Source: Philopedon plagiatum (Eukaryota > Arthropoda > Insecta > Coleoptera > Curculionidae). Taken from it: DNA of 64,000 nt. Below are positions 25,501 to 37,700 of the stretch, piece after piece. Numbering within the stretch: the first letter of the stretch is position 1; each line of letters begins with the position of its first letter. The notes below the pieces were generated by a model. The model ran no database searches, was not told the DNA's origin, and saw only the letters and a list, made by a program, of their open reading frames with translations. Position numbers and translations under genes: made by a program. The stretch covers positions 150,267,576-150,331,575 of the forward strand of contig OZ020189.1 of the NCBI GenBank assembly GCA_963971165.1, written 5' to 3'.

Positions 25501-28500
25501 GCTGTTTGAGCTATACCAAAAGGAATAGCTAAACCAATAGAAAGTCTTAGTGTGGCAAGGCTTTGCTGGATAAAATACACTGTTTCCGCTTGTACAGGTT
25601 GTCCTCTGGCGATATATGAGATAAGTAAGATGTAAAATGCCAAATTTATTGTAGATCCTCCGAATGCTACTATAAAAGCTTTGAGGTAATACACTATTTT
25701 TATTTTGTCAGTTTCTTTCCTAAAATGTTGAAAAATAAAACGTTAATTCTTTCACTGTTTTTTAAACAGTTTCTAAAAAAAATCGTTTTTTAAAAACGTA
25801 TCCCCATCTTTTTCAAAGACACATTTTTCGAAAAAAAAGTTATGTTTTTCAATATACACTATTCCATTGTTATAATATATTACTTACAATCTAGCAGCGT
25901 GTATGAGTTTTTCAAAAAAATTCTGCCAAGTATACATTTTTATAATTTTTATTGCGCTCAGCGTTGCTTGCAAAAGTCGGAATCTTTCGTCAGTTTTTTG
26001 GGCGGTTTTAATTCGGCTTTCCGTAGTTTTCTTTCCAACAAATACTAAAAATTAAACAGAATAAGAAAAGAGTGGAATAGATAAATCGAATGATCGCCAA
26101 TAAATGTGTTTTTTTGTCTCGAGTTTATGACGATCTTTTATTTAACCAGCGAAAAGTCAGACAGACCGAAAGAATTTCCCTCTTCTCTAAATATTTTCTC
26201 TGTCCCTTTTACTCCTTTTCCCGCCAAAATGTTATTTTCTTCACAAAATAACATTTTTGGGCTTGTAATGACTTGCTCGAACAATGTATGCAATAAAAAG
26301 AATAACTGCATATTCCCTATTAAACTGTTTTCTAACTACTTACTTTGTATCGGTATAACGCCTATAACAACACCAATTGCAGGAAAGGCTCCAAAACCAA
26401 CACGTTTGTATAAAATATACGTGACCACACCAAGCTGTAAAAACCCAATCACCATATCTTTCAAAAACGCCAAAGAGCCATCAATTGAAAACACATCTTT
26501 CGACATCAAAGTCAAAATTCTACCTAAAAAGAACATGTAGCTCAGTATTCCCTTTTTGATATTTGATGACCATTATGCTGCTAAAATAGTATATTAGATT
26601 AGATAGTATCATGCTATTAGGAAGTAAATAGCCTTGCAATTTACTTCCTAATAGCATGATACTTACTGCCGATGTTTAGTCACTAACTCCAATTTTCTAT
26701 ACATTTTTGACTAATATTTATATATTCTAATTTTATTTTTCCAATGTTCCCCTGTTCCCCAACAGAAAAACGCAAATTTCTGGATCAACTACACTTTATT
26801 TTCACATATTATGTATGGGAGCCACCCAAAATACACTTCTACAAAATTCTTAATTTTAGCAAATTTTGCAATAATTCTAGATAAATTCTTGGGTTTCTAA
26901 CTTAACTGTCAATAAATTACGACGAGCTACAAACTTCCGACTATACACCTTACACTAATGAATCCAGACTTTTGGACTTTCCCGTAGATAGAATCTCGAT
27001 TCGCGATCGGGCAGCGTAACACCTTACATCGGTGGGTACATTTCTAAATTTTATATTTCAAAAATTCGCATACATTTTTCCCTGTTAACGACCACTTCAC
27101 GTAATTATTGTGACAACATGGCATTTACGCCCGTACTAAATTCTATTTTTCAGTTTCGTTTTCCGCGAATTCTACGAGTGGGCGACCTAATTTAGCAGGC
27201 ACATGAAGGAAAAGCTCTTAATTTATCGGACATTTACTACATTTTTATTATCAAGTGGATAGCTTTTTATTGCTCCCCGCATTTTCTGTTGACATTTATA
27301 GGTGCGCGTGTCATAACAAGCACATAAAAAGGATATTAAATTATAGAGATTTTAATATGGTACAACATTTGGTAATGATGAGTCGATAAGCATAGGTCAT
27401 CACGGGGCGGATCTTCTGTTGGCCAATCAGATAAGACAAAACATAATTTCCTTTGTCCTAATAGGGTAATTAAAATATTTCTTTTCCGAGCGGGGGAGAA
27501 TTTTACCACTTAGAGTAACAGTACAGGGGGTTAGTTTTATCCTGTTTCTTCAGATGTTCGATCCATTGCGGAACTTAAAAAAGTTTTTATACTTTTTTTA
27601 TACATTTAGGTGAAATTAAATAAATTCATTGCTATGTTGAGTTATTTTTGAATTAATGGACCGATTTTTCTAATTATGTAAGTAAATTCAGTAATTATTT
27701 AAATTTCTTTAATCGCGAATGGTCAATTTATTTTAATCATTTCCTTTTGTGTTGCAAAAATTAATTATTGAGAATTTCTTTTTGTATTTATAAATATAAC
27801 CCCTTCTTGAATATTTTAAAAATTTACTTTCCTTCATTCGTGTATACTGCTTTATAACCTTTAAATAAATGTTGATAGGCTGTGGCACTACATAATCCCA
27901 CTAAAATCATGTCAGAGGTACAAATGTGCATATAAAGTTTTTAAAAACTGACTACACGAGAAAAACAGTGTAATTAATGAGAAAAGCTTACTGGCATATT
28001 TTGTAATGAAAAGTTCAATTCTGGACTGAATGTTCAGTGCGAAGGACAATAATCAATTTGAAAAATAATAATTGTTTAGTAAAATCAACTTACTGTTTGT
28101 CAGTAATGAAATGACAGTAAGTGACAAAAAACATTAAAAAATTGTTAAACAGTTTCAATGATTTTATTTCTAGGTCTTAAGAATGTATTCTGTAGGTTTT
28201 TTTGTGGGTGGTCTTACTTACCTACGGATATTTCAGAAAACGCTACTGGATCGAGTTTTAGCGATTTTCGAAAAATCAACGAGCAAACGGACGTTCGTAC
28301 TTTCATACAGTATTCCGATACCAGCTGTTGTAAATTATAATTAAAAAGCATGTTAACTAGGTTAATACCAATTACTGCTGAGCCATACAAGTAAGCGTCG
28401 CTGATTGTCAAACCTACTTGACCTGGCTGGTAGTAAGCCACGAATTTTGAAAAAACCATTGGCTGAAAATAACTGAGAAGAAAAAATATTAAAATATATA

Positions 28501-30419
28501 AAACTCGACCGACAAAATTTTACAAGTAGTTCTTTAGTCGCAAAAATATGAAAAAAAGTTCCAATTAACCGACTTTTTTGTAACTTACATTACAGCAGTC
28601 CCAAATATTAACTGCACAATTCCATATAACACGTAAGTCCAACCGAAACACTTCACCAAACATCGGGTTATAGAAGCATGCTCATTTTGCTTTTTGTCCC
28701 TTTTCCATTGCAATTCGAGTTTGTCTCCCAATCTTTCAGATGCGAATTCTGGTATGACTTTGTACACGTCTTTTTCCTCTAGATCTTTTTCTTTGCCTTT
28801 TTTAAGTATTTGATAATTGTAGCTAAAATGTAAGTAATTTTGTTATTAACAGAATCAAGTTTATTCCATTTAGAGGAGGCAAGTCAGATCTGGAGAGTCG
28901 AAATACGCAAAAAAATTATGCAATGGATGAAACCACGTGGAATGAGTCCCGTGTCCAGATGAACGTATAAAACTCTTTATGAAAATATCTTGTTGCTAAT
29001 TTTTTTATTGACAATTTATTGCAAAAAAGTATTCTTTCTCCGTCATATATCAGTTATTTATTCAAATAGCGGAACGAAAGGTGAGAAAATTTTACATAAT
29101 TTTGCTACTTTGCACTTTTTTCTACGACTAACAGATTATCAGTATGTAATAAATAAAAAACCGCTCAAAAAGTAGGAGCGCGAGCGCATAGTCATAAGCG
29201 TCGCGTGCTGTAAACAAATGCTCATAACTTTTGATTAATTAAAGATATTTGAATAAAACAAAATTGCACGTATCACGTCAATCAATTAAACATATTTTGA
29301 AAGTATTTCGAATATTTGAATTTCCTGTATTCTTGTTCAAGTGTGAAATTTTCCACTTTGTTGATTCAAGCTCTGTATCTATAAACAAATTTTAAAAAAT
29401 TAAAAAGTAAGTATTGGAGTTTCTTCCTAAGACTACTATCTACGAATTCAGTGAGAGGTGTATCCATAGGCTCCTTATTTTTTTTGTTATGGCAAATTTT
29501 CAGTTGTCTGTTTTACGAAAAATGCATTTACGCGTGTTCGCCGCTTAGGAAAATCAAAATCATTTTTTTTTTGTAATTTTTCAAGTAATGGATTTCACAA
29601 ATGGATTATTTTCATTCGAAACTGTTCTTACACAGGTGTGATATAGACTGTTCGGTAGTGCGCGGGGATAGATTTATAGTGTTCTGTGTCCTCTTTCTTT
29701 GACCCACACAGGGATAGTATAAATAACTGGGCAACAAAAATGTTTAAAAAGACAAAATAGTAGGTAAGGAAGCTGATTCCTATTCTTAAAGTAACGAATT
29801 TAATTCGGTGTAATTTAAAATTATTGGTTAAGAAAACTAAATTGTATATACGTATTCTGAGCACCCTCACTATAGTAATTATAATTAAAGCATATCATGT
29901 TAAAACAGTATAACAATTTTTTTAAGTAGACTCATGAATATGTAAACTACCGGCACTTGAGATACGTTTGTTGCGTTGCTGCTATATTATACAACTTTCT
30001 TATCGTTTTACTTATCATCATCCATCACTCATCCACATACTCTTGTGTGTAAAAATTGATTTGGTAAAAAATTACCGATTTTTCATTTCGAATTGAAAAA
30101 TACGAGGTTGCAAGTACTGGCAGATGGAGGAATGAAAAGCCAACGACAATGACAGTAGGATTGAAATAATAACAAAATATTTATTTTTTAATAAAACTAG
30201 GGTTGCCACCCGTCCTTATTTGGTAAGGACGGTCCTTGCTTTAAACCTTATGTCCTTCCTTCCTTACTTTAACCGAAAATATCCTTATATCTCTAAGAAA
30301 TCCAAATTTTTATTCCTTTTTTGAATTCTGCGTAAAATTTCAATCATATTTCATGTGTCATACCCTATATCTAAGTTGAACCGTTGTTGAAAAAAAAACA
30401 TAGTTTACCTGTAAAAATT

Positions 30420-30509
<90 letters not shown>

Positions 30510-30831
30510 TATATGTCGTGGTTAATCCGGGAATACTTGCTTACTCGCTGGTCGTACTTTCCACGACCAGCGAGTGAGCACCAGAAGATGCCACATGAGA
30601 TTTTGGCGAAACGTCTGCAAGTTTCAATGAGAAACGAACCAAACGAACGGATGTATTCCCGAATTAATCTCGATATAAGTCAGTCAACCAAAAAAAAATT
30701 AAGCAGAAATGAGACACACCTTTTAGAGATTTATAAATAAAAAAAAGTACATACAAAAAAGTTATGATAGAAAAGATACTTGCAGTTTCCCTAGGATTGA
30801 CTTCTTCGTTAGTCGAGTAACCTTGGTCCAT
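19589..30831 (-). CDS. ABCC/MRP4-type ABC transporter, paralog B (complete)
   Basis: Complete tandem paralog of the gene at 1-11204. Exons: 30755-30831, 28589-28822, 28222-28472, 26344-26523, 25888-26044, 25460-25719, 22642-23653, 22175-22511, 21134-21284, 20575-20805 and 19589-20499. They sum to 3801 nt, that is 1266 residues plus a TGA stop. Start MDQGYSTNEEVNPRE. TMD1 covers roughly residues 80-375. NBD1 has Walker A GNVGSGKS (437-444), signature LSKGQQ (527-532) and Walker B DIYLLDD (546-552). TMD2 covers roughly 690-985. NBD2 has Walker A GRTGAGKS (about 1063-1070), signature YSSGQKQ (about 1161-1167) and Walker B IIVLDE (about 1181-1186). NBD2 keeps the catalytic Glu and NBD1 has Asp, so one site is expected to hydrolyse ATP efficiently. 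Role by family: ATP-driven export of organic anions, conjugates or plant compounds. Orthology to MRP4 is likely; substrate unknown. Confidence 0.95.
21432..21850 (+). repeat. Dispersed repeat, copy 1 (partner at 61868-62285)
   Basis: In intron 8 of transporter B. About 420 bp matches the regucalcin-gene copy in the same orientation with few differences; both end in ttcacttttatttggatatcc. A short palindrome (actttagtcacttcggtgactaaagt) marks the left edge here. The family is unidentified. Confidence 0.75.
23735..25390 (+). mobile_element. Mariner-like element remnant in intron 6 of transporter B
   Basis: The left flank has the untranslated-leader type wording aaccattcatccgatttttatg; the transposase starts MDHLTETQRIEILIILGYGD near 24118, then breaks. 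The catalytic part at 24697-25000 reads FQQDRAPPHVYLPVREYLNN, RWIGRRGFIEWPPRSPDLAS. The second acid (QQD) and SPD are kept. The frame is lost over much of 24200-24690. The edge near 25380 reads cgccctgatat. No exact target duplication was found. Confidence 0.75.
26790..27428 (+). repeat. Dispersed repeat of about 640 bp, copy 1 (partner at 37613-38257)
   Basis: In intron 3 of transporter B. Shared words with the partner, same orientation: aacttccgactatacacc, cagaatctcgattcgcgatc, ttttctgttgacatttatag, aggtcatcacggggc. Family unknown; no ORF in either copy. The length and lack of coding would fit a solo LTR or a non-autonomous element. The remaining intron, 27430-28221, has no gene. Confidence 0.75.
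28823..30418. other. Intron 1 of transporter B, mostly unassigned
   Basis: AT-rich with no readable gene. Near 30190 the words agggttgccacccgtcc and ggtaaggacggtcctt look like the end of a DNA transposon, but its partner end was not found. Confidence 0.35.
30420..30507. repeat. (TA)n microsatellite
   Basis: About 88 bp of almost pure alternating AT with one g interruption near 30432. In intron 1 of transporter B. Confidence 0.95.
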
Positions 30832-32233
30832 TTTCCTGCTAGTGCCGAGACTAACGGAACTACACCAGTTTCATATTATCCACATATTATGATTATTGCA
30901 AAGTAGCAGGGCGATAAAGAAAAATAAAATTTATCTCTTAATTATCTCCATTGTACTCGAATAATTATGTTTCGATTACCTTTCAACAAATAAATATAAT
31001 TAATCTACGCACAGGTGTTCTACTTTTTTGCAGTACTTTTTTTAATGCTTGATAAATACGCTCCAAGTTCCGCCAAAATATTTCGCATGTGACTGGAAAA
31101 TATAATTGTTTTATAACAATAAACAACAAGTAAATTAATTTTTTCTGGCACTAAGCTTATCATTGTTTGGGAGATCGGTAAGACACAGAACCAGGGCAGA
31201 TCCAGGGGGGCCCGTGCCCCCTCAAAATATGCGAAAAACCAAAAAATAATCTTTTCTTTCAAAAAAGTGCAAGTTCCATGCGAAAATTCCCCAAGAAAGA
31301 ATCAAGCCAAGCTTGCTCCGGACTTGCTGTATTTTAAATTGACCTCATAGTCATAGGTATATATGGACTATATAAAATGCATTAAAGCTAAGAGAGAAAC
31401 AAACATACGCGCTTTAGAAAGTTAAAAAAACAAAATTTGTCGACGGCCCAACAATAATATCGCCGCCGCGCCGCACCGGTTGTCGCAAATTCTGGCTCAC
31501 TAATTTAAATCTGACCAATTTATTATTAGAACATTATTCCCGATACATTTAAACATTTAATATAACTTAGCTTACCTAATCTTATTTTAAAATATTTAGG
31601 TAATTACTACTAATAATAACAATAATTGTAACCGTGCCTATAAAACATCAAAACCTACAGTATATTACGACATTGACAATAACTTGGCAATGCAGCACCC
31701 GACGCATTAATATTTCAGAATTGTATCCGTGCTGCTGCCAAGCTTTTGTCAGTATTAGGAGAAACGAGAATGAAGGAACCACAAGAGGAAGTATGCCGGC
31801 GAAATGACTTGATAATGATGATAATTGTCGGTCTTGGGATCGACATTTGGTGTTCCAGGGTCCAAGCTTTAAATGATATCAAATAAGTACCTAATTTTAT
31901 AATCGCCAAGAAAAGCCAAATGTTTTGAAGAATCATATTTAAAAAGGAAACTGCTTTAATATAGTGTTCTAGCGTTGTAAAGGTATTGCAACTTCCTAGA
32001 GCTAGTCAAAGGATTATCATTTTCTTTTTTATTACATTCGATTCTTATTCTACGATGCCTTTCTTTTCTTTTAAATTAAAAATTTAAATTACTTTTAACT
32101 TTGTTTCATTACGATGTACGCTTTTCGAGTTTATTTAGAGGAATTTTAATTTATTGGTAGTGAGTTGTTTGACACATTTATAATAGTTAGTGGCGCCAAA
32201 TAAGATCTGTTTTCTGGCTCATATTAAGGAGTG
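30832..32233. other. Spacer between Naa35 and transporter B, upstream part
   Basis: Contains the unmapped promoter of transporter B. Around 31195-31280 the text ccaggggggcccgtgcccc resembles a hAT end. Positions 31945-32195 repeat 38650-38890 (see that entry). No gene recognised. Confidence 0.4.
31945..32195 (+). repeat. Dispersed repeat copy (partner 38650-38890)
   Basis: Shared words, same orientation: gtgttctag, ttgtaaaggtattgcaac, gggtagtgag-like and tgtttgacacatttataat. Moderately diverged. Unknown family. Confidence 0.6.
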
Positions 32234-32235
32234 TA

Positions 32236-32558
32236 CAGGGTGTCCAATTTTCGACACTTTTGCAGAGTATCTCGGTTATCTCTAAATATGGAGCTGCGGT
32301 TTTCGCAATACTGTACTACTTTTTCGTGAAACCTATGATTTTTCGTAGCCCTCTTCGTTTCGGAGATACGAGGCGATTTTGAAATTATGTCATTTTCAAG
32401 TACACCTCGTATCTCAGTTGCCTTTTAACTTATAGGAAAGGTAAAAACTGATTAATATATAGTTTCTTGCGTAGAATCCAGTGGCGTAGTCAACTTTTCT
32501 AGAAGAAACATTTGAAGATAAAAACCAAAGTTGCATTTTTTTTAAATTGGACACCCTG
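32236..32558. mobile_element. MITE with CAGGGTGTCC ends and TA duplication
   Basis: Ends CAGGGTGTCCAATTT and its inverse AAATTGGACACCCTG, flanked by TA at 32234-32235 and 32559-32560. No ORF. A diverged inverted copy follows at about 32690-32951. Confidence 0.75.
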
Positions 32559-32689
32559 TATATTTTGTTTTCATTCCATTGCTTTTTTGAGCTTTTCAAA
32601 AATATAATTAATTGTTGGTATATATCTTATAGAATAACTTCCAAATTTAACAATTAAAAAAAAAGGTATATTTTATAGTAGGCCGTCAT

Positions 32690-32951
32690 ATAATGGTTTG
32701 TTGTTGCAAAATACAACTTTGGTTTTTATCGTCAAATTCATTCCTTCTAGAAAAAAATGCACTACGCTACAGGATTATACGGAAAAAAAAACATGTAATA
32801 ATTAGTTTTTACCTTACCGATAAGTTAAAAGGCAACTGAGATACGAGGGGTGCTTGAAAATGACACATTTTCAAAATCGTCCTGTATCTCCGAAACGAAG
32901 GGGACTACGAAAAAGCAGCAAAGTGTCGAAAACTGGAGACCCTGTACATCC
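32690..32951. mobile_element. Second, inverted copy of the 32236-32558 MITE
   Basis: On the minus strand it reads acagggtctccagttttcga then ccttcgtttcggagatac and cctcgtatctcagttgcc, as in its neighbour. The pair forms an interrupted inverted repeat of about 700 bp. Confidence 0.65.
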
Positions 32952-32989
32952 TCTTTTGGTAAGTACAAGGTCATTAGCATGTGGCCCCA

Positions 32990-33126
32990 GACCAGAATAA
33001 AAAAAAAATAGTCCTGATTATTTTTATTTTTCATTGGACGGCCTTCTTGCTGCACTAGCGAAGAAGTTAATCTTTGCATTTACATTTAATATGTTACCTA
33101 TAGGCCAAGAAATTTCCCATTTTCTA
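32990..33126 (+). repeat. Direct repeat, copy 1 (partner 33391-33523)
   Basis: Shares cagaccagaataaaaaa, ttcttgctgcactagcgaag and gttacctataggccaag with the partner 400 bp downstream. The text between, near 33330-33385, has cctgatgaagggtaagg, a word often found near retroelement tails. Confidence 0.75.
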
Positions 33127-33390
33127 CTGTTGTCGTACAATGGGGCATTTGTACTGTCGAAGAGATTCGACATATACGTATGAGTATGTTTTGTGTTAGC
33201 AGCCATTTTTGGAGCAACACTGGGTGAACTAGTTGGCGCGAACCACTACATCTTACCCATCCATTCCGAACGTTTTAGATATAAGATCTCTCTTTGATTC
33301 TGGTCAAAATGTGGTCTGTTCTTCAGCCACCCTGGGTGTAAGCCTGCCTGATGAAGGGTAAGGGCCTAGAAATCGCGATAGCAGGAGGGA

Positions 33391-33521
33391 ACCCAGACCA
33401 GAATAAAAAAATAGTCCTCATTATTTTTCATTTTACGGCCTTCTTGCTGCACTAGCGAAGAAGTTAATCTTTGCATTTACATTTAATATGTTACCTATAG
33501 GCCAAGAAATTTTCCATTTTC

Positions 33522-33583
<62 letters not shown>
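33391..33583 (+). repeat. Direct repeat copy 2 followed by (TA)n
   Basis: Copy 2 ends at about 33523 and runs into about 58 bp of alternating TA (33525-33583). Downstream, up to the Naa35 stop at 33807, nothing else was recognised. Confidence 0.75.
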
Positions 33584-33589
<6 letters not shown>

Positions 33590-33806
33590 CCTTAGAATGT
33601 CAGAAAGAAAACACATGGAAAATTCTATTTTTCCTTTCATTATGCAACGCTCGACAACATTAAAATTTAGTGAACGTGCCCATTAAAGGGATTTATCAAA
33701 TTGGTTGTAGATATTTATCTTTTTCTTTAAAAAAAAACATGTAAAATTTATCAAAATCGAAGTATATTACACATAAATTAATAAATATTACAATAAGATA
33801 AAATGT

Positions 33807-34624
33807 TTACTCGTGAGTTAGTTGTCCTTCAGTTAGACAAATAACTGGAAAATGTTTGCTCTCGTTAAAGCAGAAAGTTGGCCTGATCTTCGGTCTGTGT
33901 CCTGCTGCAAGTAACCGCAGCAGCACAAAATTGGTCTTTGAAGAACGGGCTAGCGGAGCCTCAGCTGGACCCCCGGCCGCTAACAGTTGGCCCGCCTGGG
34001 CGAAGTGACGTCCAGCCGAAAGGAACAATTGTTCTGAACCCTGAAAAAATAAGATAATGGCATTGTAACGTTCGTTACTGTTTTATTTTCAAGTATGAGC
34101 GAATGAAATGCATGAATTCGCGAAAGCATGAACTTCCAAGAAGTAGAAGTGTCAGTCATACCATTTGACATTGACGTTTGACATTTGACATTTTAAGCTG
34201 TCGATTTCCCGATGACATTCTCAAAGCTGGGTTGAGAGAAAAGTCCCTTTTTAGAGGAAACTAAAACCTAGTTTCGTTCCTCCTATTTAAACAGATAATC
34301 CTTTGTTAGGGACTCTAAAAGGGTGAGTAGGGATGATTTTTCTTATTTTTATTATATATTTTGAAATGTCAAAATTGACGTTTATACAATGGGATAAACT
34401 TCACTTGTCAAATTTTGACGTAAGACAATAGAAGTATAAAGTATAACTTACCTGAGATGCTGCTGCTTGCGCTGCAGTCCTGAAATCCCTGTATGCAGCA
34501 GCAGGTGGCGCCGGTAACCGTGTAAAAGCGCTGAAACGGTGTTCGAAACGGACTCTTTCTCTGTCGAAGCCAGGCAGAGGTGCCTGGAGGAGGCCCTCGC
34601 GGAGTAGTCCCAAGAGAGCCTGCG

Positions 34625-34715
<91 letters not shown>

Positions 34716-37700
34716 CTAATTAGAAAGTGCGGTCAAAAATATGTAGAAACAATTTTGTTTAACCATGGATTTATCAAGAAAGGATTCGATGTCCGTATAC
34801 TGTGAGCGTATCGAACGTGAATCCTTATATTTGTTGTTTGTTATGAAAACATTTCCCCTATGAGAAGAGTTTACGAACTATGGTATTTTGTAAACTTTTA
34901 TTAGAAAATAAATCTCCTTGTTCATTAAGGTACTACAGAAATTTTAAAAATATTAATTTTGATTTATTTAATGAAGATTTAGCGCAAATTGATTGGAATG
35001 CAGTTAAAAACATTAATAATTTTGATAATAAAATTGAAATATTTAACAATAATATCCTAAATTTATTTAACAAACATGCACCAGTTCAAATAAATAAAAA
35101 TAAAAAATCAAATTCGTGGATTAATTCGAATATAAAAAATTTTGCAAAATTAAAAAAAAAAGCTTTCAAAAAATATTGTAAAAATAAATCTGAATCAAAT
35201 TGGAAAGATTATGTAGAAATAAGAAACTTTCTATCTAAATTTATAAAGAAAGAAAAGCAAACATTTATAAAGAATAATATAAATCCAAATAATCCAACAC
35301 TTTTTTGGAAAAACTTGAAAAAATTTAATATTAATTTAAAAGAATCTAAATCAGTAAATGAATATCCTTGTGCACAAGTACTAAATAATCATTTTATAAA
35401 TTCTGTAAAAAATGGATCTCCAAACCAAAATTTACTATCTTTTTATTTGAATAATAAGTTTTCTAAAATTGGTAAAGATATGTTTCTAAATTTAAAACCA
35501 ATTACAAATTATGATATTGTTAAAATTTTATCAAAAATTAAAACTGAATCATGTGGAACAGATGGTATTACTTTACGCATGTTAAATCTCTGTATGAATA
35601 ATAATTTTTTAAATACTATTAAACATATAATAAATTGTTCTATTCTAAATAATAATTTTTCTAATATCTGGAAAACTAGTTTAGTTATACCGATTCCTAA
35701 AATTCACAACGCAGAAAATGTAGATGATTTTAGACCAATTTCTCTACTTTCTGTAATATCTAAAATTTTAGAACGTATAGTTTTTGACCAAATAATAGAG
35801 TATTTTAAAAAATATGATATTTTACCAGAAAATCAATCAGGTTTTAGAGAAAATTTTAGTACTACTACTTTACTCTGTAAACTTAAAGATGATATTTTAG
35901 AAAATTGGGATTCAGGTTTTGTTACTAATATAGTCTTTCTCGATTTGGCTAAAGCCTTTGATTCTCTAAATCATGAAATGTTATTAGCAAAGCTTAAATA
36001 TATAGGTTTTAGTCTAAAAACTTGCCAGTGGTTCAAACATTATTTATCTGACAGAAAACAAGTGACAAAAATTGCAAACGAATACATTTGTGACATTTCA
36101 AATTCACTGCCTATTTCTAGAGGTGTTCCACAAGGATCAGTATTAGGCCCTTTATTGTTTATTATATACACTTTTGATTTTCATTTATCTATTAAACACG
36201 GTAATCTTTTAGCTTTTGCAGATGATACTCAAATATACCACTCAATCAAGTACACAGATTTAAAAAATAGTATTTCCTTAATCAATAAGGATATTTTAAA
36301 TATTTCAAAAACGATAACTGATCACGGATTAAAAATAAATGAAAATAAAACTAACTTAATTTTAACTGGTCCTAAAACACTAATCACTAAAATAAAAAAT
36401 AATTCTGATTTCAAAATTGTTCTTAACAATAGTTTTAAGATACCGTCAATCGAATTTGGCAAAAATCTTGGAGTAATTTTTGATCAGCATCTTAATTTTC
36501 ATGAACATATAAAAAATATAATTAAAAAAGCATACTACAAACTAAGAATTTTATATAACTTTAAGGACTACTTAAATACCGATACTAAACTTAGACTGGT
36601 TGATTCAATTATTCTAAGTGGATTAGATTACTGTGATATCATTTATCACAAAAATATCAGTAACGAAGATAAACAGAAATTACAAATTCTTCAAAATAAC
36701 TGTGTTCGTTTTTCAGTAGGGCTAAAAAAGTATGATCACGTATCACCTAGTTTTGACCAACATAATTTAATTAAATTAGAAAAAAGACGCGAAATCCACA
36801 TATCCTGTTTTATTTATAAAATAATTTTAACTCAGAAACCAAGATATTTATTTGAAAAAATTGAATTCAGGAATAATATTCATAATGTTAATACTAGAAA
36901 TCAGAACGCAATAGAAATACCTAAACATCATACTGAAAAATATAAGTCTTCGTTTAAATATACCTCTTCTGTAATTTATAATAATATTCCTTCTAGTCTG
37001 AGGGGCTTAAGCTATATAACTTTCAAAAAAAATATAAAAAATTATTTAGTAAGGGTAGGATTGGAAGAATGATTTTTTATAAATCAAAACCCTACCTATT
37101 TATGCCAACTAGTATACTACTGTCATTTTTTGGTTTTCTTTTTTAGTTTATCATTTTTATATTTATATTTTTAATTGTTTTATTGGCATAAATAAACATC
37201 TTTATTATTATTATTATTATTAAAAGAAAAAGTGCGACTTATAGATTTATAAATGACTCGGAGCCACTTTAAATAAACACCTTTAGAAATAACATAAATA
37301 ATAAAACCTTTTTAACTTAAATTTATTATTATTTAGCAGAAAAATAAAATATTTTAGGGCTTTTATTACTTTTAGTAAATCTTGTGATGCTTCTAACGTA
37401 TTTTTTGTACAAAAATACAAGGTAAAATAAGATGTGGCCAATGTTTAGAAATTGCGTTTACAGTGTCGTTTAGAATGGTTTGTTTTGGCTTCAAAGAATG
37501 TTAAATCATCCCGTATCCATTCTTAATAAATTCATGTGTTTAACGCTACAAATGCCCTAGAATAATATATTGTACAAGTTTTAAAAATGATCCTTTTCAG
37601 ACGAGTCGAACACTTTCTCACAATTTCTTAATTTTCACAAATTTTCCACAAATCCTAGACAATAATTGTCAGATTACGTATGAGAGACATCCAAAATCCA

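Noticed and set aside
30384..30740. 118-codon frame with a run of YI repeats
   Set aside because: Translation of the (TA)n tract and adjacent intron; no protein family.
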